From: Edaphobacter aggregans DSM 19364
GTDB taxonomy: Bacteria; Acidobacteriota; Terriglobia; Terriglobales; Acidobacteriaceae
Direction of reading: 5' to 3'
DNA: 64,000 bases
Assembly (NCBI RefSeq): GCF_000745965.1
Contig: NZ_JQKI01000029.1
Span: forward strand, 17,443-81,442
Shown: positions 8,333 through 16,234 of the stretch, in pieces
How the letters are laid out: each line of letters starts with the position of its first letter
Numbering within the stretch: position 1 is the stretch's first letter
Notes under the pieces: model-generated
The model's database searches: none
Told to the model about the DNA's origin: nothing
The model's input: only the letters and a program-made list of their open reading frames with translations
Made by a program: the position numbers and the translations under genes

Positions 8333-9352
8333 GTGAGGCGTTCGCTGACGGGGGCTTACGGCTTGGATTTGCGGGTTCTGTATCACGACAAGTGCTTCGA
8401 TGGGGCGTGCTCGGCCTCGGTGTTTACGCGGTTTCATCGCGAGTGCGTGGGGACGGCGTCGAGCTACTCGTACCAGGGTTTGGTGCACAGGGCTGGGGCG
8501 CTGTTTGATGAGGGCGACTTTGGCAATGGAGAGAATGCAATCGTCGACTTCAAGTACTCGCCGTCGGAGAAGGTGACGTGGTGGTTCGATCATCACCTGA
8601 GCGCGTTTCTGACTCCGGAGGACCAGGCCGACTACGAGCGTGGGCAGGCGGATGGTTCGGAGACGATGCGGAAGTTTTATGACCCGAAGTATGTCTCGTG
8701 CACGAGCCTGATTGCGCATGTGGGGGCGACGAAGTTCGGGTTCGACGTGAAGCCGCTGGCGGAGCTGATCAAGTGGGCCGATATCGTCGACGGCGCGAAG
8801 TACGAGAGCGCGAAGGCGGCGGTGGAGATGGCCGCTCCGGCGATGAAGCTGACGGCGGTGATCGAGAGCGCGCAGGATGGAGAGCTGGGAAGGCGGCTGA
8901 TTCCGCTGTTGACGGAGATGCCGCTGGAACAGGTGCTGGATCAGCCGTTTGTGCAGAATCTGTTGGGGCCGCTGATGGAGCGGCACTGGAAGGGGCTGGA
9001 GCTGATTCGCTCGCGGGCGACGGTGGAGCGCGGCGTGATCACGTTTGACATCACGGACCAGCCGACGGAGGGCTACAACAAGTTCATCCCCTATTATTTG
9101 TTCCCCGGGGGGACGTACAATGTCGGGTTGAGTAAGTCGAGCTTCCGGACGAAGGTGGCGGTGGGGACGAATCCCTGGACGCCGCTTCCGGCAGAGAAGC
9201 TCGCGAACCTGGCGGTGATCTGCGAGCGCTACGGCGGCGGAGGTCATGCTAGGGTGGGCGCGATCAGCTTTCCTCCGGACCGGGAGGATCAGGCCCGGAG
9301 CGCGGCGAAGGAGATCATCGCAGAGCTGCGTGCGCGAGAGACGGCCGGCTGA
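8333..9352 (+). CDS. DHH family phosphoesterase
   Basis: A 339-residue protein. The first motif is DLRVLYHDKCFDGACSAS, the second VDFKYSP, and the third the name-giving WWFDHHLSAF, which together bind two Mn ions. The C-terminal DHHA1 domain ends in YGGGGHARVGAISFP, the GGGH substrate-binding loop. Family members hydrolyse nanoRNA, pAp, cyclic dinucleotide products or polyphosphate; the first motif departs from the classic HxxPDGD of NrnA, so the substrate is uncertain. The GTG at 8333 is the first start in frame; a TTG about 25 bases further on is an alternative. The 52-residue membrane protein follows 78 bases later on the same strand. Confidence 0.85.
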   Translation: MRRSLTGAYGLDLRVLYHDKCFDGACSASVFTRFHRECVGTASSYSYQGLVHRAGALFDEGDFGNGENAIVDFKYSPSEKVTWWFDHHLSAFLTPEDQADYERGQADGSETMRKFYDPKYVSCTSLIAHVGATKFGFDVKPLAELIKWADIVDGAKYESAKAAVEMAAPAMKLTAVIESAQDGELGRRLIPLLTEMPLEQVLDQPFVQNLLGPLMERHWKGLELIRSRATVERGVITFDITDQPTEGYNKFIPYYLFPGGTYNVGLSKSSFRTKVAVGTNPWTPLPAEKLANLAVICERYGGGGHARVGAISFPPDREDQARSAAKEIIAELRARETAG

Positions 9353-9430
9353 GCCGGAAGTGGTTCGAGAGCAACCTTCGAGAGCAACCATTGTCCGGCG
9401 GCAGGGCCTCAGAGATACGAGGAGGCAGCG

Positions 9431-9589
9431 ATGAGTCCTGTTCTGTTGGGTGGTGTCATCGTCATTCTCCTTCTGATCATTGCCGTGGTCACGATGGGAA
9501 TGACCAGATGGGGACGCTCGGAGCTGGACCAGCCAGTGGAAGGAGAGCCTCGGGATAAGGGACGCGTGAGCGGCGGCGAGGATGATTAG
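9431..9589 (+). CDS. Small single-pass membrane protein, 52 residues
   Basis: Starting at ATG 9431 after GGAGGCAGCG (a strong ribosome-binding site), it reads MSPVLLGGVIVILLLIIAVV followed by a short polar tail rich in Asp, Glu, Arg and Gly. It has one hydrophobic helix and no recognisable family. The site, the codon use and the position 78 bases after the DHH gene support a real gene. A role is unknown. The stop codon TAG shares its last base with the first GCGAGTCA octamer. Confidence 0.6.
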   Translation: MSPVLLGGVIVILLLIIAVVTMGMTRWGRSELDQPVEGEPRDKGRVSGGEDD

Positions 9590-9693
9590 CGAGTCAGCGA
9601 GTCAGCGAGTCGATGGAAATCGCTTACGGTAAAGGTTTGCTTTCGCTGACCGGTCTTTCAGCTGACTCGCTGACCGCTTTTTAACTGACTCGC
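9589..9693. repeat. GCGAGTCA octamers, direct after each of two convergent stops
   Basis: Three GCGAGTC(A) units occupy 9589-9611 after the small-protein stop. The complementary TGACTCGC occurs at 9663-9670 and 9686-9693, just beyond the stop of rseP on the other strand. Each gene is thus followed, in its own sense, by the same octamer. The two sets can also pair with each other as a long hairpin between the convergent genes. Related copies lie at 25123-25138, 35899-35906 and 63213-63248. Confidence 0.75.
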
Positions 9694-9697
9694 TGCC

Positions 9698-11044
9698 TTA
9701 CGGTTTGAGGCGGCCGAAGAGGTTGAGCTTGCTGATGTCGTTGAAGATGACCATGACTGCAAAGACCAGGATGCAGACGAAGGCGACCTGGTAGACGCGC
9801 TCTTTGAGCTGCTGGTTTAGGTCGCGCCGAAGCACGGACTCGACCAGCAGGAAGAGGATCATGCCGCCGTCGAGGATGGGGATGGGCAGCAGGTTGAAGA
9901 TGGCGAGGTTGATGGAGATGTTCGCCATCAGGCCGATGATGGGCATCCACCCGGGCATGGACGCGGCCATGTGGATCTGCTGGCCGATTCCGATAGGGCC
10001 GGAGAGCGAGCGCACGGAGACCTGGCGGGTGAACATCCGCTTGAGGACCTCGACGATGAGCAGCGAGCTCTTCTTGTTGAAGTCCCAGGAGGCGGCGACG
10101 GCTTTGGTGAAGGGAAGACGCTCGACCTTGACCGGAGGCTGTACGGGGCGGAAGCCGATGCGGTAGTCCTTGGTTCCGTCGCCGACCTCGGCGAGCTGCG
10201 GGGTGAGCTGGACGGGGATTGTCTGGCTGTCGCGAAGAATCTCGAGGGAGGCAGGCTTGCCGGCCTGGTCCTGAAGGTAGGCAAGGAGCGCCGGAACGGA
10301 GTGAAGCTGGAGGCCGTCGATGGAGGCGATCTGGTCGTGCGGCTGGAGGCCGGCGCGCATGGCTGGCATGTTGGGCTCAAGCGAGTCGACCTGGACGGGC
10401 ACGTCCTGCATCTTGGGGATGAGGCCGAGCCTGTCGAGCGAGAAGTTGTCGGCGCCACCTTTTGACTCGATGAAGAGTTTGGTGTCGACGCGTTGGCCGT
10501 CGTGCAGGTAGGCGAAGGGGACGGTCTGATTGATGTTGAGCAGCGAGCGGATGGCGACCTGATCCCAGGTGGGATTCTCGATGGTGTCGTAGTGAACGAT
10601 GAGGTCGCCGGAGTGGATTCCGGTGCGAGTGGCCGACGTGTTGAGCGGGATGTAATCGGTCCGGGCCGGGCCAGAGATGTATTCCTGCACCTCGTTGTGC
10701 AGCATGTAGGCGCCGGTCATCAGGCCGAGGGCGAGGATGAAATTGGCGAAGGGGCCGGCGAGGGCGACGAGGATGCGCTGCCAGCGCGGGTGCGCATTGA
10801 AGTCACCGGGGTCGGTGGGGGCTTCGCCGGGGTTGTCGCCCGACATCTTGACGTAGCCGCCGAGTGGCAGCAGGGAGACGCGGTAGTCGGTCTCGCCGCG
10901 ACGGAAGCCGAAGAGCCGCTTTCCGAAGCCGATAGAGAAGACTTCGACGCGGATGCCGCAGAGCTTGGCTACGGCGAAGTGGCCGAACTCGTGTACGAGA
11001 ACCATGATCCCGAGCACGATGCCAAGTTGAAGGATGGTAGACAT
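9698..11044 (-). CDS. rseP: Site-2 zinc metalloprotease RseP (M50B)
   Basis: A 448-residue intramembrane protease that in other bacteria cuts anti-sigma factors and leftover signal peptides. The zinc motif HEFGH is at 18-22 in the first helix, followed by the LLPLGGYVKMSGD block. A PDZ region sits in the middle (PNMPAMRAGLQPHDQI). The second catalytic motif, NLLPIPILDGG, has the LDG at about 391-393, and the last helix is at the C terminus. It lies 36 bases downstream of dxr on the same strand, the usual dxr-rseP order. Confidence 0.96.
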   Translation of the reverse strand: MSTILQLGIVLGIMVLVHEFGHFAVAKLCGIRVEVFSIGFGKRLFGFRRGETDYRVSLLPLGGYVKMSGDNPGEAPTDPGDFNAHPRWQRILVALAGPFANFILALGLMTGAYMLHNEVQEYISGPARTDYIPLNTSATRTGIHSGDLIVHYDTIENPTWDQVAIRSLLNINQTVPFAYLHDGQRVDTKLFIESKGGADNFSLDRLGLIPKMQDVPVQVDSLEPNMPAMRAGLQPHDQIASIDGLQLHSVPALLAYLQDQAGKPASLEILRDSQTIPVQLTPQLAEVGDGTKDYRIGFRPVQPPVKVERLPFTKAVAASWDFNKKSSLLIVEVLKRMFTRQVSVRSLSGPIGIGQQIHMAASMPGWMPIIGLMANISINLAIFNLLPIPILDGGMILFLLVESVLRRDLNQQLKERVYQVAFVCILVFAVMVIFNDISKLNLFGRLKP

Positions 11045-11080
11045 GGAAGGGAAAAACCTCGCTCGGAGAAACTGTGCGGC

Positions 11081-12268
11081 TTATCGGAGAACGCCGGAGA
11101 AATGGTGGGCGATTACATCACGGGCACACGCTCGCGCCGCAAGATCAGCTTCGAGCACTTCCTGGATAGACGAAGGGTGACGGGCTGAGGTTTGCTGTAG
11201 CACTAACTCTATTGTACGCGGGATGCCAAGGAACGGGATACGGCCTTCGAGGAAGGCGGCGACGGCGATCTCGTCGGCGGCGTTGAGGGCGATGCAGGCC
11301 TCGCCGCCGGTGGCGGCGGCCTCGTAGGCGAGGCGCAGGCAGGGGAAGCGGGCGAGGTCGGGGACGGAGAAGTCCAACTGACTCAACGCGGCGAGATCGA
11401 AGTGGAGGGAGGCTGTGGTGGCGTCGACGCGCTCGGGGTAGGCGAGGGCGTAGAGGATGGGCAGGCGCATGTCGGTGACGGAGATCTGCGCGAGGATGCT
11501 GCCGTCGATGAACTCGACCAGGGAGTGGACGGTAGACTGCGGATGGATGGTGACGCGGACCTGTTCGGGGGGCAAGGAGAAGAGGCGGCAGGCTTCGATG
11601 ACCTCGAAGCCCTTGTTCATCATGGTGGCCGAGTCGATGGTGATGCGCTGGCCCATGACCCAGGTTGGGTGCTTGAGGGCCTGCGCGGGGGTGATCTCCT
11701 CGAAGTCGGCGAGCGGCGTGTTGCGGAAGGGGCCGCCGGAGGCGGTGAGCCAGATCTGGTGGACCTCGGCGGGGGTTCCGCCGCGCATGCACTGGTGGAC
11801 GGCGTTATGCTCGGAGTCGATGGGGAGCAGGGCGACGTTGTGCTCGCGGGCGGCGGCGATGATGAGTTCGCCGGCGGCGACGAGGCACTCTTTGTTGGCG
11901 AGGCCGATGGTCTTGCCGGTTTTGACTGCGGCGTAGGTGGCCTCGAGACCGGCGACTCCGACGATAGCGGAGACGACGAAGTCGACCTCGGGCAGCGTGG
12001 CGACACGGACGGTTCCGGCCGCGCCGTGGACGACCTCGACTCCGGTGATGCCTGCGGCTTTGAACTGCGATTGGAGCTGAGAGGCCAGCTCCTCTGTCGC
12101 GATGGAGATGACCTGTGGGCGCCAGCGGAGGCACTGGGCGAAGGCAACGTCGACGTTGAGACCTGCGGCGAGGGCGATGGGCTGGTAGCGGTCGGGGAAG
12201 GATTCGCAGATGGAGAGGGTGGAGGTGCCGATGGAGCCAGTGGAACCGAGAATGGCGAGTTTTTTCAC
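11081..12268 (-). CDS. dxr: 1-deoxy-D-xylulose 5-phosphate reductoisomerase
   Basis: Catalyses the NADPH-dependent conversion of DXP to MEP, the first committed step of the non-mevalonate isoprenoid pathway. The protein has 395 residues from a GTG start at 12268 (VKKLAILGSTGSIG), which places the NADPH glycine loop GSTGSIG at the very N terminus as in the family. A reading frame with about 40 more residues is open upstream but is not homologous in character. Active-site blocks LLPIDSEHNAVHQC and the TASGGPF loop are present, and the metal-binding LDHPTWxMG region appears as LKHPTWVMGQRITID. It is followed by rseP. Confidence 0.95.
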   Translation of the reverse strand: MKKLAILGSTGSIGTSTLSICESFPDRYQPIALAAGLNVDVAFAQCLRWRPQVISIATEELASQLQSQFKAAGITGVEVVHGAAGTVRVATLPEVDFVVSAIVGVAGLEATYAAVKTGKTIGLANKECLVAAGELIIAAAREHNVALLPIDSEHNAVHQCMRGGTPAEVHQIWLTASGGPFRNTPLADFEEITPAQALKHPTWVMGQRITIDSATMMNKGFEVIEACRLFSLPPEQVRVTIHPQSTVHSLVEFIDGSILAQISVTDMRLPILYALAYPERVDATTASLHFDLAALSQLDFSVPDLARFPCLRLAYEAAATGGEACIALNAADEIAVAAFLEGRIPFLGIPRTIELVLQQTSARHPSSIQEVLEADLAARACARDVIAHHFSGVLR

Positions 12269-12356
12269 GAATGTTATTTTCGCAGATTGGAGGTTTCCGG
12301 AGGGTGACGTTCGGAGAGGTCCGTTCCGGAATTGGATTTCGCGTGCAGCAAAGTTT

Positions 12357-13088
12357 TTACTCTTCGGGCCGCAGTTCGATGGATCCAACTCCTACGTTGG
12401 CGGTGATCTTTCCATCTCCCTTGCCTCGCAGGGCCTGCTTTGTTGCTATCCCGAGGTGGGTTGAGGTTCCGCTCTGCCTGTGGTCATGAACGTTGCCGAT
12501 GCCGACATTGGTTTGCAGCTCGGAGTACTCGTCTCCTCGCAGGTAGAGCGTCACATGCCCGACTCCTACATGAATCTGGCGGTCGCCGGGAATCGCATCG
12601 CCACGGATGCCCAGGTTTCCCGTGTCAAGCATGATGTCACTTTGTAACGGCGCGTTCGACGGAATACGCAATGTGATGGAAGGGGATAAGTCTTTTGGAT
12701 ATGCCAGGTAGACGATTGTCTTGTTGTCGTCAGACTCGATCTGCCTTATGTAGACGGTTATAGATGAACCGGGAGCCTTGCGAAGCGATATGTTCAGGTG
12801 AAGATGCTGGTCCTGAGAGGGGAAAATGTGAACCTCCCCGGCGCAGATTTTGATCTCCAGAGGCCCCTTTGTGTGGAAGTCCCGTTCGAGCTGCAGGTGC
12901 TGCGGGTCCTTCTGGTCAGCCGCGATTGGGCGATATGAGGTGATGGGCGGCTGCGCCGTACACGTATTCTGAGTCTCCTGTGCCTGAGCCGCAGGTGGAT
13001 GGGAGGAACTGAAGGCGAACAGAATCAAAAGCGCCAGGAATCGACAGGGCAATCCTGACTTTACGCGAAAGAGAGCCGGCAGCGTCAT
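12357..13088 (-). CDS. Secreted protein with adhesin-like beta repeats (DUF4097-like)
   Basis: A 243-residue protein with a Sec signal peptide: Arg/Lys at the start, LALLILFAFSSS, and a likely cut after AQA. The mature part alternates short beta strands and ends in repeated glycine turns (VGVGHVTLYL, VGIGNVHDH, VGVGSIEL), as in DUF4097 bactofilin- or adhesin-like beta solenoids. The exact function is unknown. It sits between cdsA and dxr, where most bacteria have no gene, in the same orientation with short gaps, so it is probably co-transcribed with the envelope genes. Confidence 0.6.
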   Translation of the reverse strand: MTLPALFRVKSGLPCRFLALLILFAFSSSHPPAAQAQETQNTCTAQPPITSYRPIAADQKDPQHLQLERDFHTKGPLEIKICAGEVHIFPSQDQHLHLNISLRKAPGSSITVYIRQIESDDNKTIVYLAYPKDLSPSITLRIPSNAPLQSDIMLDTGNLGIRGDAIPGDRQIHVGVGHVTLYLRGDEYSELQTNVGIGNVHDHRQSGTSTHLGIATKQALRGKGDGKITANVGVGSIELRPEE

Positions 13089-13129
13089 AAAGAGCCATTA
13101 CGCGAAAGAGACGCTTCGGGTTCCGTGGG

Positions 13130-13993
13130 CTAGAAACGTCCGAGGCCGAAGGTGTCCTTGAGGAGCAGGGCGAACCAGAGAACGGGAGCCGCGACGAGGA
13201 GGGCGTCGATGCGGTCGAGGATGCCGCCGTGCCCGGGGAGCATGGTGCCTGAGTCCTTGACGCCGGCTCCGCGCTTGACGGCGGATTCAAGGAGGTCGCC
13301 GAGCTGAGCGGCGATGTTGAGGATGGCTGCGAGGGTGAGGGTCTGCCAGATGGGTTCGGTGATGTGCAGGACCATGTTGCCGCGAGCGGTGAGCAGGTCG
13401 CCGATCCAGATGACGAGTCCGGCGGCGGCGAGGCTTCCGAAGATGGAGGCGACGGTGCCCTCCCAGGTCTTGCCGGGGCTGAGGCGGGGAGCGAGCTTGC
13501 GTTTGCCGAAGGCGCGGCCGATGTAGAGCGCGGCGATGTCGCCGGCCCAGACGCAGACCATCAGGAAGAGGACGAGCGCGGGCCCGTCCTCCTGCTTCCA
13601 GAGCAGGGGGATGAGAGTGAGGGGATAGGCGATCCAGATGAGGCCAAAGAGTCCCTGGGCGGTGTCAGGGAGGACCTGGATGAGCGGGGCGCGGAAGCCG
13701 TTCCAGGCGAAGAGGATGAGGGTGAGGGCGCTGAGGACGGGAAGCTGGGCCTCAACGGGGAAGCCGTTGACGGTGACGACGAAGGCGAGCGCAGTGGCGA
13801 TGGCCATCCACCAGACGGGGATGCGCAGATGCGCACCGTTCGCCTCGGCGCCTACGGCGGCCAGCTTGAGGTATTCGTAGGCTGCCAGCTCGGCGACGAG
13901 AGCTGCGGCGAGGGTGATCATCCAGAGCTGACCGAAGAAGAGAAGGGCAAAGACGACAAGAATGAGGACGGTGGCGGTAAGGATTCGCTTCAT
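13130..13993 (-). CDS. cdsA: Phosphatidate cytidylyltransferase
   Basis: Makes CDP-diacylglycerol from phosphatidic acid and CTP, the branch point of phospholipid synthesis. The 287-residue polytopic membrane protein carries the family signature near its C terminus: SAVKRGAGVKDSGTMLPGHG followed by GILDRIDA, with the metal-binding aspartates. I start at MKRILTA (13993); an upstream in-frame ATG at 14029 would add 12 residues and place the start close to the divergent PadR promoter. The final motif usually reads DRxDS; here it is DRIDA. Confidence 0.94.
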   Translation of the reverse strand: MKRILTATVLILVVFALLFFGQLWMITLAAALVAELAAYEYLKLAAVGAEANGAHLRIPVWWMAIATALAFVVTVNGFPVEAQLPVLSALTLILFAWNGFRAPLIQVLPDTAQGLFGLIWIAYPLTLIPLLWKQEDGPALVLFLMVCVWAGDIAALYIGRAFGKRKLAPRLSPGKTWEGTVASIFGSLAAAGLVIWIGDLLTARGNMVLHITEPIWQTLTLAAILNIAAQLGDLLESAVKRGAGVKDSGTMLPGHGGILDRIDALLVAAPVLWFALLLKDTFGLGRF

Positions 13994-14044
13994 GGAGACC
14001 CAGACAAGTATATCCACGAGTAAAAGCAATATCTTGAATCACTC

Positions 14045-14072
14045 TTGACATATAAAGATATATCTTGATACT
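14045..14072 (+). promoter_or_regulatory. PadR gene promoter with palindromic operator in the spacer
   Basis: A perfect -35 TTGACA (14045-14050) and a -10 GATACT (14067-14072) are 16 bases apart. The spacer is filled by the perfect 12-base palindrome AAGATATATCTT (14055-14066). A related ATATCTTGA lies upstream at 14029-14037. PadR proteins bind such AT-rich palindromes, so autorepression is likely. The region also lies between the divergent cdsA and padR genes. Confidence 0.65.
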
Positions 14073-14082
14073 GTTTTCCGGC

Positions 14083-14697
14083 ATGAGGTACCCATATCAG
14101 TACGAATACTTCAGAGGTTTCCGCGGCGGTGAAGGCTGCCGGGGAGAGAGACAGGAACATAAACAGTGCGGCGCCGGCCACGTAGGATTTGGCGAAGGGC
14201 GGTGCAGCTTCAGGGGACGCTGGGGAGGCGGTCCGGTGCGCATGTTTGGCGCGGGCGACCTTCGTTACGTGATCCTGCAACTGATCTCAGAGAAGGCGAG
14301 CCACGGCTACGAGATCATCAAGTCGATTCAGGAGCGGCTGGGAGGGACGTACGCTCCGAGCCCGGGGATCGTGTACCCGATGCTGACGATGCTGGAGGAG
14401 ATGGGTTGGGCAAGCGCGGTCACGGAGGGGACGCGGAAGCTGTACAGCATCACGGAGGAGGGAGCGAAGGCGCTGGCGGAGAACAAGGCGATCGTGGACG
14501 CTCTGTTTGCGCGGATGGACAGCGTGCGCGCGGAGTATGCGAATCAGCGTCCGCAGCAGATCGAGCGGGCCGTCGAGAACCTGCGCATGGCGCTACGAAT
14601 GAAGATGGGGATGAAGATGGGGTCGCTGACCACGGAGCAGATTCACGCGATCACCGACATCATCGACGCCGCGGCGAAGCAGATCGAGAGAGTGTGA
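14083..14697 (+). CDS. PadR family transcriptional regulator
   Basis: A winged-helix repressor. The core starts at FGAGDLRYVILQLISEKASH and continues through GYEIIKSIQERLGGTYAPSP, with the typical PadR tail of helices in the C-terminal third. Ahead of it is a Gly/Arg-rich stretch (GRWGGG), as in other PadR proteins of this group, which argues for a start upstream of the core. ATG 14083 lies only about 11 bases after the -10 box, which would make the mRNA nearly leaderless. The alternative is GTG 14236, 7 bases after GGGGAGG. Its targets may include its own gene and the divergent cdsA block; the effector is unknown. Confidence 0.85.
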   Translation: MRYPYQYEYFRGFRGGEGCRGERQEHKQCGAGHVGFGEGRCSFRGRWGGGPVRMFGAGDLRYVILQLISEKASHGYEIIKSIQERLGGTYAPSPGIVYPMLTMLEEMGWASAVTEGTRKLYSITEEGAKALAENKAIVDALFARMDSVRAEYANQRPQQIERAVENLRMALRMKMGMKMGSLTTEQIHAITDIIDAAAKQIERV

Positions 14698-14719
14698 CCC
14701 GACCGGGGACGATGCCCGC

Positions 14720-15121
14720 TTAGCTTCCCGTTGGCTTGATCGTGTCGGTCTCGACCATCAGCATGACGGTGCGTTGCGGTGCGCGGGGACGATGGAGGAC
14801 GTCCTTCGGGATGACGACTCCCTGGCGTGGATTGAGGGTGATGGTGCGAGGGTTTTCCTCTGTGGTGGAGGGATCGGTGGGATCGATGAGATCGATGTGG
14901 AGGCAGCCTTCGACTACGTAGAAGAACTCGTCTTCGCGCGAGTGTTTGTGCCAGTGGTAATCGCCGTGTACGACACCGAGGCGAACCACGGAGTCATTCA
15001 CGTGGCAGATGGTTTCGTTGTACCAGGGCGTCGCAGCATCTGCCGTGAGCTTTTCTTCAATCAGTTCGAGGGGCTTGTATTTGGCTTCGAGGATTGTCTG
15101 GTAGGGATACTCGACGGGCAT
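14720..15121 (-). CDS. Cupin domain protein
   Basis: A 133-residue single-domain cupin. The first cupin motif is visible as HGDYHWHKHSREDEFFYVVE (H-x-H ... E) and the second as PKDVLHRPRAP with its histidine, enough to bind one metal ion. Small cupins of this kind are dioxygenases, isomerases or sugar/metabolite sensors, and no specific role can be given. It is convergent with the PadR gene (22-base gap) and lies downstream of uppS on the minus strand with 38 bases between, so it may be read with uppS. Confidence 0.8.
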   Translation of the reverse strand: MPVEYPYQTILEAKYKPLELIEEKLTADAATPWYNETICHVNDSVVRLGVVHGDYHWHKHSREDEFFYVVEGCLHIDLIDPTDPSTTEENPRTITLNPRQGVVIPKDVLHRPRAPQRTVMLMVETDTIKPTGS

Positions 15122-15159
15122 GACGACTCCCTTCTGCTACTGCGTGCAGAGATTAGAGG

Positions 15160-16077
15160 TTATCGGCGGGTGAGCTCGCGGGGCGGTAGGAGCTCAGTGG
15201 CGATCTCGGTCTCGAGCTCGGAGACGGGCTGGAGGGTGTCGATCTTCTCGTCGGAGTTCTCGGTAAGGCCGCCGAAGCGGCGCTCGCGGCGCTGGTAGTC
15301 GGCGATGGCTTCGAGCAGATGGATGCCGCGGAAGTCGGGCCAGAGGCGGTCGGTGATGAAGATCTCCGAGTAGGCGATCTGCCAGAGCAGGAAGTTCGAG
15401 ATGCGCTGCTCGCCCGAGGTGCGGATGATGAGGTCGGGGTCGGGCATGTGCGCGGTGTAGAGGGCGCGCGCGATGGTCGATTCGTCGAGCGAGTCGAGAG
15501 CGCCGGCGCCGAGGAGGTCCTCGACGGAGCAGCCGCGGGTGTGGGCCTCGGTGGTGAGGTCGGTGAGGATGCGACGGACGGCGTCGACGATCTCGGTGCG
15601 GGCGCCGTAGTTCAGCGCCAGAGTGAGGGTGGTTCCGGTGTTGTGGGCGGTGGACTCCATCGCCCACTGCATGGTGTCCTGAACCTCCTGGGGGAGGTCG
15701 TGGGTGCGGCCGATGTAGGCCATGCGGACGTTGTTGTCGTTCATCCGCTTGACGTTGCCGATGAGGTAGTTCTTGAGCAGCTTCATGAGGAAGCTGACCT
15801 CGGACTTGGGCCGCCGGAGGTTATTTTCAAGCGAAAACGCGTAGAGGGTGAGGAAGGGGAGCCCGATGCGAGAGGAGGTCTCGACGACGTACTGGACGCT
15901 CTCGGCGCCCTGCTGGTGCCCGAGGAAGCGCTTGAGGGCGCGTTTGCCCGCCCAACGGCCGTTGCCATCCATGATGATGGCGATGTGCTGGGGGATGCGG
16001 GATGGGTTGAGCTGCCGGTAGATGTTCTGCTCGTCAGCGGAGAGCTCATGTACGCGGCTGGGAGAGATTGGCGGCAC
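15160..16077 (-). CDS. uppS: Undecaprenyl diphosphate synthase
   Basis: A cis-prenyltransferase that makes the C55 lipid carrier for peptidoglycan and O-antigen. The diphosphate-binding motif HIAIIMDGNGRWA is near residue 30, followed by TLYAFSLENNLRR and LNYGAR. The C-terminal signature is DLIIRTSGEQRISNFLLWQI and the RLWPDF motif. The start is the GTG at 16077, preceded by GAGGTAGTT; an ATG at 16095 lacks a site. The 30 residues before the catalytic core are a modest N-terminal extension, and the C-terminal tail of about 40 residues is longer than in E. coli. It leads the minus-strand envelope genes, although the cupin and PadR genes separate it from cdsA. Confidence 0.95.
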   Translation of the reverse strand: MPPISPSRVHELSADEQNIYRQLNPSRIPQHIAIIMDGNGRWAGKRALKRFLGHQQGAESVQYVVETSSRIGLPFLTLYAFSLENNLRRPKSEVSFLMKLLKNYLIGNVKRMNDNNVRMAYIGRTHDLPQEVQDTMQWAMESTAHNTGTTLTLALNYGARTEIVDAVRRILTDLTTEAHTRGCSVEDLLGAGALDSLDESTIARALYTAHMPDPDLIIRTSGEQRISNFLLWQIAYSEIFITDRLWPDFRGIHLLEAIADYQRRERRFGGLTENSDEKIDTLQPVSELETEIATELLPPRELTRR

Positions 16078-16234
16078 AACTACCTCACAAAGCATGACGC
16101 TAGCACACCGGAGGGTGAGGTGCAATGAAAGCCGAAGGAGCGCGGATGCTGTCAGATTTTGTGAAGTCCGCAAAGGGGTTGGGGTATGCTTTTCTGCGAT
16201 CCACAGATCCAGGGATTCGAAGAGGAGAAATTCA

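Noticed and set aside
9589..9611. CRISPR-like short repeats (also at 25123 and 63213)
   Set aside because: Units are eight bases in direct tandem without spacers, and no cas gene is present.
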